Shown here in pieces: positions 1-5,295 of a DNA stretch of 5,295 bases (its first letter is position 1; each line of letters opens with the position of its first letter). Location of the stretch: the NCBI GenBank assembly GCA_023426275.1, contig JAFABC010000134.1:1-5295 (forward strand). The letters run 5' to 3'. The position numbers and the translations under genes are program-made. The notes beneath the pieces were generated by a model, which was given only the letters and a program-made list of their open reading frames with translations, did not search any database and was not told the origin of the DNA. This DNA comes from Pseudomonadota bacterium. Lineage in GTDB: Bacteria > Desulfobacterota > Desulfovibrionia > Desulfovibrionales > Desulfovibrionaceae.

Positions 1-27
1 ATCATGCCCCCCGGCCGCCGGAGGCAT
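1..27 (-). terminator. Possible 3' hairpin/terminator of the leftward unit (partial)
   Basis: On the minus strand the bases run ATGCCTCC, loop GGCGGCCG, then GGGGGCAT, giving a strong GC-rich stem-loop downstream of the aminotransferase stop. No T-run is visible inside the window, so intrinsic termination is not shown. The G-run ending in CATGAT could also begin a second, larger hairpin if a C-run follows beyond the edge. Function is inferred from position after the last gene of the unit. Confidence 0.35.
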
Positions 28-36
28 CTTCCCTTC
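10..36 (-). repeat. Dispersed 3'-end repeat, left copy
   Basis: Read on the minus strand, this block matches 5257-5283 at 26 of 27 positions; its core is GATGCCTCCGGCGGCCGGG. It begins 9 nt after the TAG of the aminotransferase gene and points in the direction of transcription. The sequence is familiar as a dispersed intergenic repeat of Desulfovibrio-type genomes (recalled, not searched). With the following bases it forms a stem of 8 pairs (arms 20-27 and 4-11, one T:G pair) around the 8-nt loop at 12-19. The element probably continues past position 1. Confidence 0.85.
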
Positions 37-45
37 CTCCGGTTC

Positions 46-1191
46 CTATCCGCAGTACGTGCTGATGTAGCGACCCAGGCGGTCCAGGCCTTCCTCGATA
101 TTTTCCAGGGAATTGGCGTAGGAAAAGCGCAAATGCCCCTCGCCGCCCGGACCGAAGTCGATGCCCGGGGTCACGCCGACGTGGGCCTTTTCCAGGATAT
201 CATAGGCCAGGGCCAGGGAATCGGGATTCAGGTGGTCGGCGCGCACGAACACGTAGAACGCGCCCGTGGGCTCGATGCGCGGCGCCAGTCCGAGTTTGGT
301 CAGACCGGCCAGCAGCGCCTTGCGCCGGATGTCGTAGGTCTGGCGCATGTCCTCGGCCGCGGCCAGCCCTTCCGGCGACAACGCGGCCACGCCCGCCCAC
401 TGGGCCACGGACGAGGCGCAGATAAACAGGTTCTGCTGGAGCTTTTGCAACATCCCCATCATCGGGGCCGGGGCGATCAGATAGCCCAGACGCAGCCCGG
501 TCATGGCGAACCGCTTGGAAAAGCCGTTTAAGACCAGGGCGTCCTCGGAAAATTCCAGGGCGCAGCGCGCCCGCCGGCCATAGGTCAGGCCGTGGTAGAT
601 CTCGTCGGAAATGATGGGCACGCCCGTGGCGCAGGCCGCCTCCATGGTGGCGTCGCTGATGAGCGTGCCGGTGGGGTTGGCCGGGGAATTGACCAGGATG
701 CCGGCGGTCATGTCCGAGACGTTGGCGGCGATGGTCTCCGGGGTGAACTGGAAGCCGTCCTCCTCGGCCACGGGCACGTAATGGGGCATAAGGCCCATGA
801 AGCGCAGGAAGTTGGGATAGCAGGCATAGGCCGGATCGGTCAGCAGGATATGCGCCCCGGGCCGGGCCAGCACGCCGAAGGCCAGCAGCATGGCCGGCGA
901 GGTGCCGCCGCTGACGAGGATGCGGTCGGGGCTTATGGTGACGCCGTATTCATCGGCGAACAGCCGGCAGATGGACTCGCGCAGCTGCACGACGCCGAGG
1001 CTGTGGGTGTAATGGGTCTTGCCATCGTCCACGGCCTTCTTGGCGGCTTCCTTGACGCATTCGGGGATGTCGAAATCGGGCTCGCCGATTTCCAGATGGA
1101 TGACGCGATCCCCCCGGGCCTCGATGATCTGGGCCCGTTCCAGAATATCCATGACGAGAAACGACGTGATGTCCTTGCAGGCGGGATTCAT
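46..1191 (-). CDS. Class I/II pyridoxal-phosphate-dependent aminotransferase
   Basis: This 381-residue protein is a fold-type I aminotransferase of the aspartate/aromatic aminotransferase group. Such cytoplasmic enzymes move an amino group between an amino acid and a 2-oxo acid through PLP. Visible landmarks are the N-terminal substrate segment LEIGEPDFD (33-41), the cofactor motif NSPANPTG (168-175), DEIY (196-199) with the PLP-ring Asp196 and Tyr199, the Schiff-base lysine Lys226 in FSKRFAMTGLRLGY, and the carboxylate-binding Arg355 in HLRFSYA. Length and motif order are normal for the family and the gene looks intact. The ATG at 1191 is chosen because a GGAAG lies 8 nt upstream and the conserved domain begins soon after. 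A longer reading in this frame would run into the upstream GTPase gene with low-complexity sequence. It follows the GTPase gene by 80 bp, so the two may be cotranscribed. Substrate specificity cannot be read from the sequence; aspartate, aromatic or branched-chain/alanine-type activity are all possible. Confidence 0.94.
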   Translation of the reverse strand: MNPACKDITSFLVMDILERAQIIEARGDRVIHLEIGEPDFDIPECVKEAAKKAVDDGKTHYTHSLGVVQLRESICRLFADEYGVTISPDRILVSGGTSPAMLLAFGVLARPGAHILLTDPAYACYPNFLRFMGLMPHYVPVAEEDGFQFTPETIAANVSDMTAGILVNSPANPTGTLISDATMEAACATGVPIISDEIYHGLTYGRRARCALEFSEDALVLNGFSKRFAMTGLRLGYLIAPAPMMGMLQKLQQNLFICASSVAQWAGVAALSPEGLAAAEDMRQTYDIRRKALLAGLTKLGLAPRIEPTGAFYVFVRADHLNPDSLALAYDILEKAHVGVTPGIDFGPGGEGHLRFSYANSLENIEEGLDRLGRYISTYCG

Positions 1192-1271
1192 GGCGCATGC
1201 TTCCGGTTGGGTTTGCGGGCCGGCGCCGGCACCGACCCGGGACGCGCTCCGGCCGCGGGGCCGGGACGGCG
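1192..1271 (-). other. Spacer between GTPase and aminotransferase genes, with GC palindrome
   Basis: The 80-bp spacer has a weak GGAAG ribosome site (1200-1204) for the aminotransferase and a perfect 12-bp palindrome, GCCGGCGCCGGC (1219-1230). No T-run follows the palindrome, so it is not a clear terminator. The spacing allows cotranscription but also leaves room for a separate promoter, none of which could be recognised. Confidence 0.5.
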
Positions 1272-2783
1272 TTATTCGTGTTCGTCCGCCGACGCCGCGG
1301 CGGGAGCCGGGCATGGGCACGGAGCCGGGGACGGCGGCGTCAGGGGGCGGCGCACCCCTGAGGGATGGGCGTAGCGGTCGTTGAGCGACTGGATGTACTT
1401 TTCGCTGTCGGAAATGACCGAGGCCAGGGCCTTGCGGGCCTTGGCGCCCCAGCCGGCCGGCTCGGTCAGGAAAATCGAACGCCAGGGCACGATGTTTTTG
1501 CACAGGGCCCGCAGCAGGCTCTCGCGGACCGGACCATGGGAATAGACCTTTTCCACCAGTTTGGCCACGGACAGGGCCGACCACTTGCGGGCCAGCATGT
1601 GCAGCCACAGGCCGCCGCCCAGGCACAGCACGAGAAAAGGAATGGTCCGCCAGGATTCGGCGAACACCCATTCGAGCCAGGCCGGCAGCAGCCCGTTCGA
1701 GAACGGATGCCCGGTCAGCAGGTACAGCGTCAGCAGCACAAAGCCCAGGCCGCCGAAGAGCAGGCCGTCGCGACGCAGCGTTCCCTTGCGCCAGCGGATG
1801 AGCATCCCCCGCAACTCCGGCACCCGCACGTCCTCGACTTCGCGCGCGAGCTTTTCCAGCTCGCCCACGATGCGGTAGGCCCGCTCCACCCGCACCTGGT
1901 CCATGCGTTCGTGGATGGCGGCCATGTCCGCGTCGCGCTTGGCCTCGAAGCGCTGGCGCAGGGACTCGTTGGCGATGGGCACGGCGGCGGTCGGCGAATA
2001 GATGCGGTAGAACTTGCCGGCGGTCAGCCCCTGCTGGGCCAGGGCCCGTTGCCAGGCCCCCACCACCTCTTCGGGATTGTCCTCCCGGGCGGCGATGTCC
2101 ATCTGGTTCAAAATGTAAATAAATTTATTGGAGTCGCGACGGTTGATGGTGGCGGCCACCAGATGGGTCAGGGTGTCGCGCATGGCCCCGGGTTCGGGCC
2201 GGCGGGCGTCGAAAAGCACGAGGACCAGATCGGACAGGTCCATGATGTAATTGGTGATGCGCAGGGTGGAGGTGCGCTGGGCATCGGCGTCGAAGCCCGG
2301 GGAGTCGATGAGGATCAGGCCGCGCAGCTTTTCGCTGGGGCTGGTTTTCAGGCGGATGTAGGAGTCGATGCGGCCGCCCTCGCCGGGTTCGACCTTTTCG
2401 AGCTCCTCGCTCATCTTGTAAAAGGGAAAGCGCAGGTCGGCGTTGAGCGCCGTGCCGGGCAGCACCCGGGATTCGCCGGCGGCGTTGTAGCAGATCACCG
2501 TGAACTTGTCGTCCACGGCATGGGAGCCGGTCTGCTGCACGGGCATGTCCAGATAGTGGTTGATGAACGTGGACTTGCCGGCGGAAAACGGTCCCAGGAT
2601 GGAGATGAGCGGCCACCAGGCGATCTGGGAAATGGTGGACTGGTCGTTGCCGAGCAGTCCCAGGCCCCGACAGACCTGGTCGAGCAGGCCGAAGCTCTCG
2701 ACCGCTTCCACCAGGAGCGGGTTTTCCAGCTGCAGATGTTCCTTGAGGCTCGTGAGCCTGTCGCTTAAGCGGCCATCTTCCAT
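1272..2783 (-). CDS. Dynamin-family (EHD-like) GTPase with transmembrane hairpin
   Basis: This 503-residue protein is a large GTPase of the dynamin superfamily. The G1/P-loop is GPFSAGKST (64-72), G3 is DSPGF (160-164) and G4 is NQMD (226-229). The segment AVDDKF (89-94) in the switch I region, the following VLPG, and VLVLFDARRPEPGA (187-200) resemble EHD-type ATPase/GTPase domains more than classical dynamin. A charged helical region (about 275-330) leads to two hydrophobic segments at about 341-358 and 381-399, joined by a short aromatic loop. A second helical part (about 400-470) and a Pro/Ala-rich tail (479-503) follow. This order (GTPase, helices, membrane hairpin, helices) recalls mitofusin/FZL/bacterial dynamin-like proteins that tether or remodel membranes. 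That role is inferred. The ATG at 2783 has GGAGG 5 nt upstream. It is the first gene of the leftward unit, ahead of the aminotransferase, and divergent from the GT-C-like gene. The cellular function is unknown. Confidence 0.9.
   Translation of the reverse strand: MEDGRLSDRLTSLKEHLQLENPLLVEAVESFGLLDQVCRGLGLLGNDQSTISQIAWWPLISILGPFSAGKSTFINHYLDMPVQQTGSHAVDDKFTVICYNAAGESRVLPGTALNADLRFPFYKMSEELEKVEPGEGGRIDSYIRLKTSPSEKLRGLILIDSPGFDADAQRTSTLRITNYIMDLSDLVLVLFDARRPEPGAMRDTLTHLVAATINRRDSNKFIYILNQMDIAAREDNPEEVVGAWQRALAQQGLTAGKFYRIYSPTAAVPIANESLRQRFEAKRDADMAAIHERMDQVRVERAYRIVGELEKLAREVEDVRVPELRGMLIRWRKGTLRRDGLLFGGLGFVLLTLYLLTGHPFSNGLLPAWLEWVFAESWRTIPFLVLCLGGGLWLHMLARKWSALSVAKLVEKVYSHGPVRESLLRALCKNIVPWRSIFLTEPAGWGAKARKALASVISDSEKYIQSLNDRYAHPSGVRRPLTPPSPAPCPCPAPAAASADEHE
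2118..2129. repeat. AT-only palindrome inside the GTPase gene
   Basis: AATAAATTTATT is a perfect 12-bp palindrome made only of A and T, inside a 20-base stretch (2110-2129) with a single G in a strongly GC-rich gene. It lies in the codons for residues 219-225, just before the G4 motif NQMD. Confidence 0.6.
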
Positions 2784-2788
2784 GCGCC

Positions 2789-2793
2789 CCTCC
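2789..2793 (-). promoter_or_regulatory. Ribosome binding site of the dynamin-family gene
   Basis: On the minus strand a purine-rich run contains GGAGG 5 nt before the ATG at 2783. It supports that start. Confidence 0.65.
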
Positions 2794-2885
2794 CCCCGCC
2801 GGTCAAGAATGGCCCTATCTATCCAATAAATCGAACTTCGTCGAGCGGGAGGAGCCGAAGGACGGTTCCCCGGACGTCCCGGGCC

Positions 2886-2907
2886 GCGGGGAAAAAACTT
2901 GCCCCGC
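2886..2907. repeat. Inverted repeat GCGGGG/CCCCGC around an A-run
   Basis: GCGGGG (2886-2891) and CCCCGC (2902-2907) are exact inverted copies around a 10-nt centre containing six A residues. The structure overlaps the candidate promoter of the rightward unit, so it could be an operator or simply a GC-rich coincidence. Confidence 0.4.
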
Positions 2908-2928
2908 CGCGGCCATTGCCGCTATCCC
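2899..2928 (+). promoter_or_regulatory. Weak candidate promoter for the GT-C-like gene
   Basis: TTGCCC (2899-2904) and TATCCC (2923-2928) are separated by 18 bp, with 4/6 and 3/6 matches to sigma-70 consensus. The same place also reads GG-N10-GC with TTGC (GG at 2889-2890, TTGC at 2899-2902), the spacing of a sigma-54 -24/-12 element, but the CAC part is poor. Both readings are weak and mutually exclusive. Confidence 0.22.
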
Positions 2929-2940
2929 AGGCAGAGCGAC

Positions 2941-2961
2941 GGGCGCGTCCACGGCGCGCCC
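2941..2961 (+). repeat. Stem-loop in the presumed leader of the GT-C-like gene
   Basis: GGGCGCG (2941-2947) and CGCGCCC (2955-2961) form a perfect 7-bp stem with a 7-nt loop, ending 20 nt before the ATG at 2982. It could be a regulator binding site or a leader hairpin affecting translation. It has no T-run, so it is not a typical terminator. Confidence 0.45.
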
Positions 2962-2981
2962 AAACCACCCGGAATCGAGCC

Positions 2982-4706
2982 ATGCCAACGCCAACCGCCA
3001 ACACTCCCGCCGCCGACCATCGCAGCGCCCCGACCGGCGCACTGCTCTACTGGCTTGCGGCCCTGGGCGTCATCGGCCTGTTGTACGGTCCGTTTCTATT
3101 CTCGAACCGGGTGGGCATCCTGGACTGGAGCAAGGACCTTTTCTATTTCGCCTTTCTCCATGATTCCCTGCGCAGCTTCGGCCAGCTTCCCCTGTCGTTT
3201 CTGGCCATTCCCCACTCCATTGCCTGGTTTTCCACCCTGCAGGACCTGTCCTACTGGTCCAATCCCGAGGTCATCAGCTTTTCGCCGCTCCTTCCCCTGG
3301 CCTTTGTCATGCCGGTCGTGGCCTTCATGAAGACCTATTTCGGCCTGCACCTGCTGGCGGCGGCCTGGGGCATCCGGCTGCTGGCCGGACGGTGCGGCTT
3401 CGGCCCGGTGCGCGCGCTGGTGCTGCTGGTTCTTTTCCTGGGCAATCCCTGGCTGGTCCAGCATCTGGCCATCGGCTATTCGCCGCAAATCAGCCTGTGC
3501 CTGATCCCGCTCATCGTCGCCCTGCTGGCGGCCCGGGAATTCCGCCCCCTGGAATGGGCCGGGGCGGCCGCTCTGGCGGCCCTGGTCTGCTACCAGGGCG
3601 CGCTGCATCTTTTTGTGTGGCTGCTTCTGGCCGTGGGCGTGTTCGTCGCGTTCGAGGCCCTGCTGGCCCGCCGCCTCGACCATGTCTGGCGGACCGTTTT
3701 TTTCTTCGCGGCCACGGCCGGGCTGGTCGCGCCCAAGGCCTACGCCGCCGCCAGCGTCTACGGCGGCTGGCGACGCATCCCGGCCGGCGGCTACGCCTCC
3801 CTGGCCGATCTGTGGGGGCTGCTCACCGACGCCGGTTTCCCCATGTTCCAGTTCCCGGAGACCTACTCCCACTACAACGTGGCCTTCTACGACGGTTCGC
3901 TGCTGGTCGGGCCGGGTTTTGTGGTGCTGACCGGACTTGCGGCCGGCGCGGTGCTGTTCGCCGCGTTGCGCCGCCGCGAGGCCGACGCCGGCCGGATAAC
4001 CACCGACGCCGCCTGCCTGCTGGCCGCCCTGACCTTTCTGGTTCTCGGCTGGGGAAGCGTGTGGCGGGACCTCGCCGCCCTGCTGCATCTGCCGTCCTCG
4101 GAAATCTATCCGTTCCGCTATCTTTTTATCGCCTACAATTTCTGCATCTTCGTGATCGTGGACCGGCTGGGCCGCTGGCAGCCGGCCGGCGCGGTCGGGA
4201 AAACCCGGCTGGCCGTCTTTTCCGTGCTCCTGGCCCTGACCTGCCTGACGTTCTGGTCGCGAAACCGGGAATTGATGCCGTATCTGACCGAAAATCCGAA
4301 TTTCTACGGCGCGTTTTCCATCAAGGACTTCTACCGCGACCGCATCCTGGCCCTGTCCGGCAGCACCCGGCTGCCCGTCGCGGCCACGCCCAACAGCGTG
4401 ACCATCACCCCGTCGGGACGGTTCGGCGAGCGCATCCGCCTGCCCTGGCTGCCCCACGAGGCAGTGGAACGCTTCCGGTTTTCGGGAGCCCGGGTGGTCG
4501 CGGCCGGACCGGAGGGCGGCACGATCATCGCCGTGACGGCCACGGCGCGCCCTGTGTTCATCACGCCCGACGACAGGCGCCGGGGACCGCTTTGCGCGGC
4601 GGCCCTGGCCGTTTTTTGCGCCCTCACGGCCGGGACCGCCGGGCTGGCCCGCTGGCGGCCGGGGCTTTTCACGGCAATCCCGGGGGGAGGAACCCGTCAT
4701 GCATGA
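2982..4706 (+). CDS. Polytopic membrane protein, GT-C/YfhO-like putative glycosyltransferase
   Basis: This 574-residue protein has about 12-13 hydrophobic segments, at roughly 21-40, 102-117, 120-136, 143-157, 166-183, 190-205, 207-228, 236-256, 307-328, 342-358, 378-393, 408-426 and 536-556. The first long loop carries acidic residues in ILDWSKD (46-52; Asp48, Asp52), followed by a segment ending SNPEVISFSPLLPL (93-106). This resembles GT-C-fold and YfhO-like proteins, which use lipid-linked sugars on the outer face of the inner membrane. A soluble, probably periplasmic domain (about 428-532) with alternating strand-like sequence precedes the last membrane segment. The donor, the acceptor and even enzymatic activity are not established; a transporter or flippase-like role is possible. 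The ATG at 2982 is preferred, with a weak GGA 8 nt upstream. An in-frame TTG at 2916 would add 22 basic, non-conserved-looking residues. The next internal Met is at residue 110, after the first membrane segment. The gene overlaps the next by 8 nt. Confidence 0.75.
   Translation: MPTPTANTPAADHRSAPTGALLYWLAALGVIGLLYGPFLFSNRVGILDWSKDLFYFAFLHDSLRSFGQLPLSFLAIPHSIAWFSTLQDLSYWSNPEVISFSPLLPLAFVMPVVAFMKTYFGLHLLAAAWGIRLLAGRCGFGPVRALVLLVLFLGNPWLVQHLAIGYSPQISLCLIPLIVALLAAREFRPLEWAGAAALAALVCYQGALHLFVWLLLAVGVFVAFEALLARRLDHVWRTVFFFAATAGLVAPKAYAAASVYGGWRRIPAGGYASLADLWGLLTDAGFPMFQFPETYSHYNVAFYDGSLLVGPGFVVLTGLAAGAVLFAALRRREADAGRITTDAACLLAALTFLVLGWGSVWRDLAALLHLPSSEIYPFRYLFIAYNFCIFVIVDRLGRWQPAGAVGKTRLAVFSVLLALTCLTFWSRNRELMPYLTENPNFYGAFSIKDFYRDRILALSGSTRLPVAATPNSVTITPSGRFGERIRLPWLPHEAVERFRFSGARVVAAGPEGGTIIAVTATARPVFITPDDRRRGPLCAAALAVFCALTAGTAGLARWRPGLFTAIPGGGTRHA
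4686..4692 (+). promoter_or_regulatory. Ribosome binding site inside the GT-C-like gene
   Basis: GGAGGAA sits 8 nt (counted from GGAGG) before the ATG at 4699 and lies within the last codons of the upstream gene. It decides the start of the HsdR-N-like protein and fits coupled translation of the overlapping pair. Confidence 0.8.
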
Positions 4707-5256
4707 GGAATCGCTTGGCAATGTGATCCGGGACTATCTGACCGGCGAGGAAGTGGCCGAAACCTCCTACGAGGAGTTCCGGCAGGCCCTGGCGCGTATG
4801 TTCGTCGAGGAAAAGGGCTACCCCAGGGAACGCCTGCAGGCCAAGGTCGGGGTGTGCTTCCCCATCGACGGCAAGGACTACACCCGCATGATCGACCTGC
4901 TGGCCACGGACGCCGTCGGCAAGCCCCTGCTGTTCGTCATCTTCTGTTCGGGCGAACCCGGCAGCTACATCCGCGAGGCCCTGGCCGCCGCGCGCATCCA
5001 CCAGGGCGGCGCGGTGCCCCTGGTGCTCGTGACGGACACCCACGACGCGGTGCTGCTGGAAACGGCTACGGGCAAGGAACTCGGCCGGGGGATGCGGGCC
5101 GTGCCCACATGGCAGGCGGCCATGGACCGGCAGGCCCCGGCGCCCGAACTTTCCGAGACGGCCATCGAACGCGAACGCCGCATCCTGTTCGCCTACAGCG
5201 AATTTCTCGCCGACGGCTGCTGCCAGGCCGCCTGCCGGCCCAAGGCCGTAGGATAA
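4699..5256 (+). CDS. HsdR-N-like (PD-(D/E)XK fold) small protein with degenerate active site
   Basis: This 185-residue protein resembles the stand-alone domain related to the N-terminus of type I restriction R subunits (HSDR_N_2 type). Matching features are an N-terminal helical part with LARMFVEEKGYPRERL (31-46), a strand with Asp in RMIDLLA (63-69), GKPLLFVIFCSGEP (74-87), a helix with REALAAARIHQ (92-102) and the strand VPLVLVTDTHDAVLLE (106-121). In active members the strand after GKPLL usually reads V-E-C-K. Here it reads VIFC (80-83), so the catalytic Glu and Lys appear to be Ile81 and Cys83 while Asp66 is retained. A nuclease role is therefore doubtful; DNA binding or a structural role is more likely, by inference. 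The C-terminus carries a CCxxxC cluster (Cys174, 175, 179). The start is well supported: GGAGGAA lies just upstream and the ATG overlaps the preceding stop (ATGCATGA), which suggests translational coupling. No restriction, modification or helicase gene is nearby. Confidence 0.82.
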   Translation: MHEESLGNVIRDYLTGEEVAETSYEEFRQALARMFVEEKGYPRERLQAKVGVCFPIDGKDYTRMIDLLATDAVGKPLLFVIFCSGEPGSYIREALAAARIHQGGAVPLVLVTDTHDAVLLETATGKELGRGMRAVPTWQAAMDRQAPAPELSETAIERERRILFAYSEFLADGCCQAACRPKAVG

Positions 5257-5283
5257 GAAGAGAAGATGCCTCCGGCGGCCGGG
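5257..5283 (+). repeat. Dispersed 3'-end repeat, right copy
   Basis: This is the second copy of the 27-nt block, differing from the left copy at one position (A for G at 5261). It starts directly after the TAA of the HsdR-N-like gene and is oriented with that gene. The arms CCTCC (5269-5273) and GGAGG (5282-5286) pair across the same 8-nt loop, GGCGGCCG, as in the left copy. The bases after the core differ between the copies, so the conserved block is likely one part of a larger variable-arm element cut by the window end. Confidence 0.85.
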
Positions 5284-5295
5284 AGGGGCACTGCC
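5267..5295 (+). terminator. Possible 3' hairpin/terminator of the rightward unit (partial)
   Basis: The stem-loop CCTCC/GGAGG lies 12 nt after the stop codon. It is followed by GGGGCACTGCC, which looks like the first arm, loop and start of the return arm of a second hairpin truncated by the window end. No T-run is visible. A role in termination or 3'-end protection is inferred from position only. Confidence 0.35.

Larger units (their letters stand above)
2784..2981. promoter_or_regulatory. Divergent intergenic control region
   Basis: These 198 bases separate the starts of the leftward GTPase gene and the rightward GT-C-like gene and must hold the promoters of both, unless transcription enters from elsewhere. 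The side near the GTPase has a short AT-rich tract (about 2816-2832, including CCAATAAATC) that is the best place for its -10 region, though no good sigma-70 pair was found. The right half contains two inverted repeats and weak promoter-like matches. No convincing small gene or RNA was seen. Confidence 0.6.

Noticed and set aside
1..27. Small gene starting at the ATG inside the repeat (reading MPPAAG in both copies)
   Set aside because: The left copy even has GGAGG 8 nt upstream, but the bases belong to a repeated hairpin, the frames run off the window and the right copy has no good ribosome site.
1192..1671. In-frame N-terminal extension of the aminotransferase to 541 residues
   Set aside because: The extra 160 residues lie largely antisense-free but out of frame within the GTPase gene, are low-complexity Arg/Pro/Gly-rich, and the conserved aminotransferase domain begins right after the ATG at 1191.
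1365..2768. 467-codon open frame on the plus strand opposite the GTPase gene
   Set aside because: It is rich in Gly/His/Gln/Ala with no domain, and is a typical frame kept open by high GC opposite a real gene whose GTPase motifs are unmistakable.
2916..2981. Upstream TTG start for the GT-C-like gene
   Set aside because: No ribosome site precedes it, and the added 22 residues are Arg-rich and cross the inverted repeat in the leader.
3697..3703. Run of seven T residues as a frameshift or phase-variation site
   Set aside because: The frame continues normally with membrane-protein character on both sides, and the run is short and isolated.
3096..4721. 541-codon open frame on the minus strand opposite the GT-C-like gene
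   Set aside because: It has low-complexity Gly/Gln/Arg/Glu composition with no motif, whereas the plus strand has orderly membrane segments and a coupled downstream gene.
3392..4726. 444-codon plus-strand frame overlapping the membrane protein
   Set aside because: The Arg/Pro/Gly-rich shadow frame lacks hydrophobic pattern or domains; the membrane-protein frame explains this DNA.
4699..5256. Active restriction endonuclease or defence system
   Set aside because: There are no methylase, specificity or helicase partners in the window, and the E-x-K catalytic residues appear to be absent.
1..5295. Composite transposon or island bounded by inverted repeats
   Set aside because: There is no transposase, integrase or target duplication in view; repeat orientation follows transcription and each copy abuts a stop codon, as expected for a 3'-end element.

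Overview
The window is GC-rich, with G/C at most third codon positions. Its gene content and the 3' repeat suggest a Desulfovibrio-type deltaproteobacterium (Desulfovibrio/Solidesulfovibrio group). That assignment is inference from composition, protein flavour and the repeat; no marker gene is present.

Layout: four protein genes form two divergent pairs around a roughly 200-bp control region (2784-2981). Leftward are an EHD-like, dynamin-family GTPase with a transmembrane hairpin (1272-2783) and then a class I/II PLP-dependent aminotransferase (46-1191), separated by 80 bp. Rightward are a large polytopic membrane protein resembling GT-C glycosyltransferases (2982-4706) and, overlapping its stop codon by 8 nt, a small protein with an HsdR-N-like (PD-(D/E)XK nuclease fold) domain whose usual E-x-K catalytic pair appears to be missing (4699-5256).

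Both outer ends carry the same 27-nt sequence (26/27 identical). Each copy starts just after the last stop codon of its transcription unit and is oriented with transcription, so the two copies are inverted relative to each other in the window. The element folds into a GC-rich stem-loop and appears to run beyond both window edges. It is best read as a dispersed 3'-end element, perhaps linked to termination or mRNA 3'-end stability, and not as the ends of a transposon.

Nothing in the sequence proves that the four genes cooperate. The aminotransferase looks like metabolic housekeeping. The GTPase and the GT-C-like protein both point to the cell envelope, and they share an intergenic control region. 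The tight coupling of the GT-C-like protein to the nuclease-fold protein is the least explained part. No tRNA, rRNA, CRISPR array, insertion sequence or integrase was seen.
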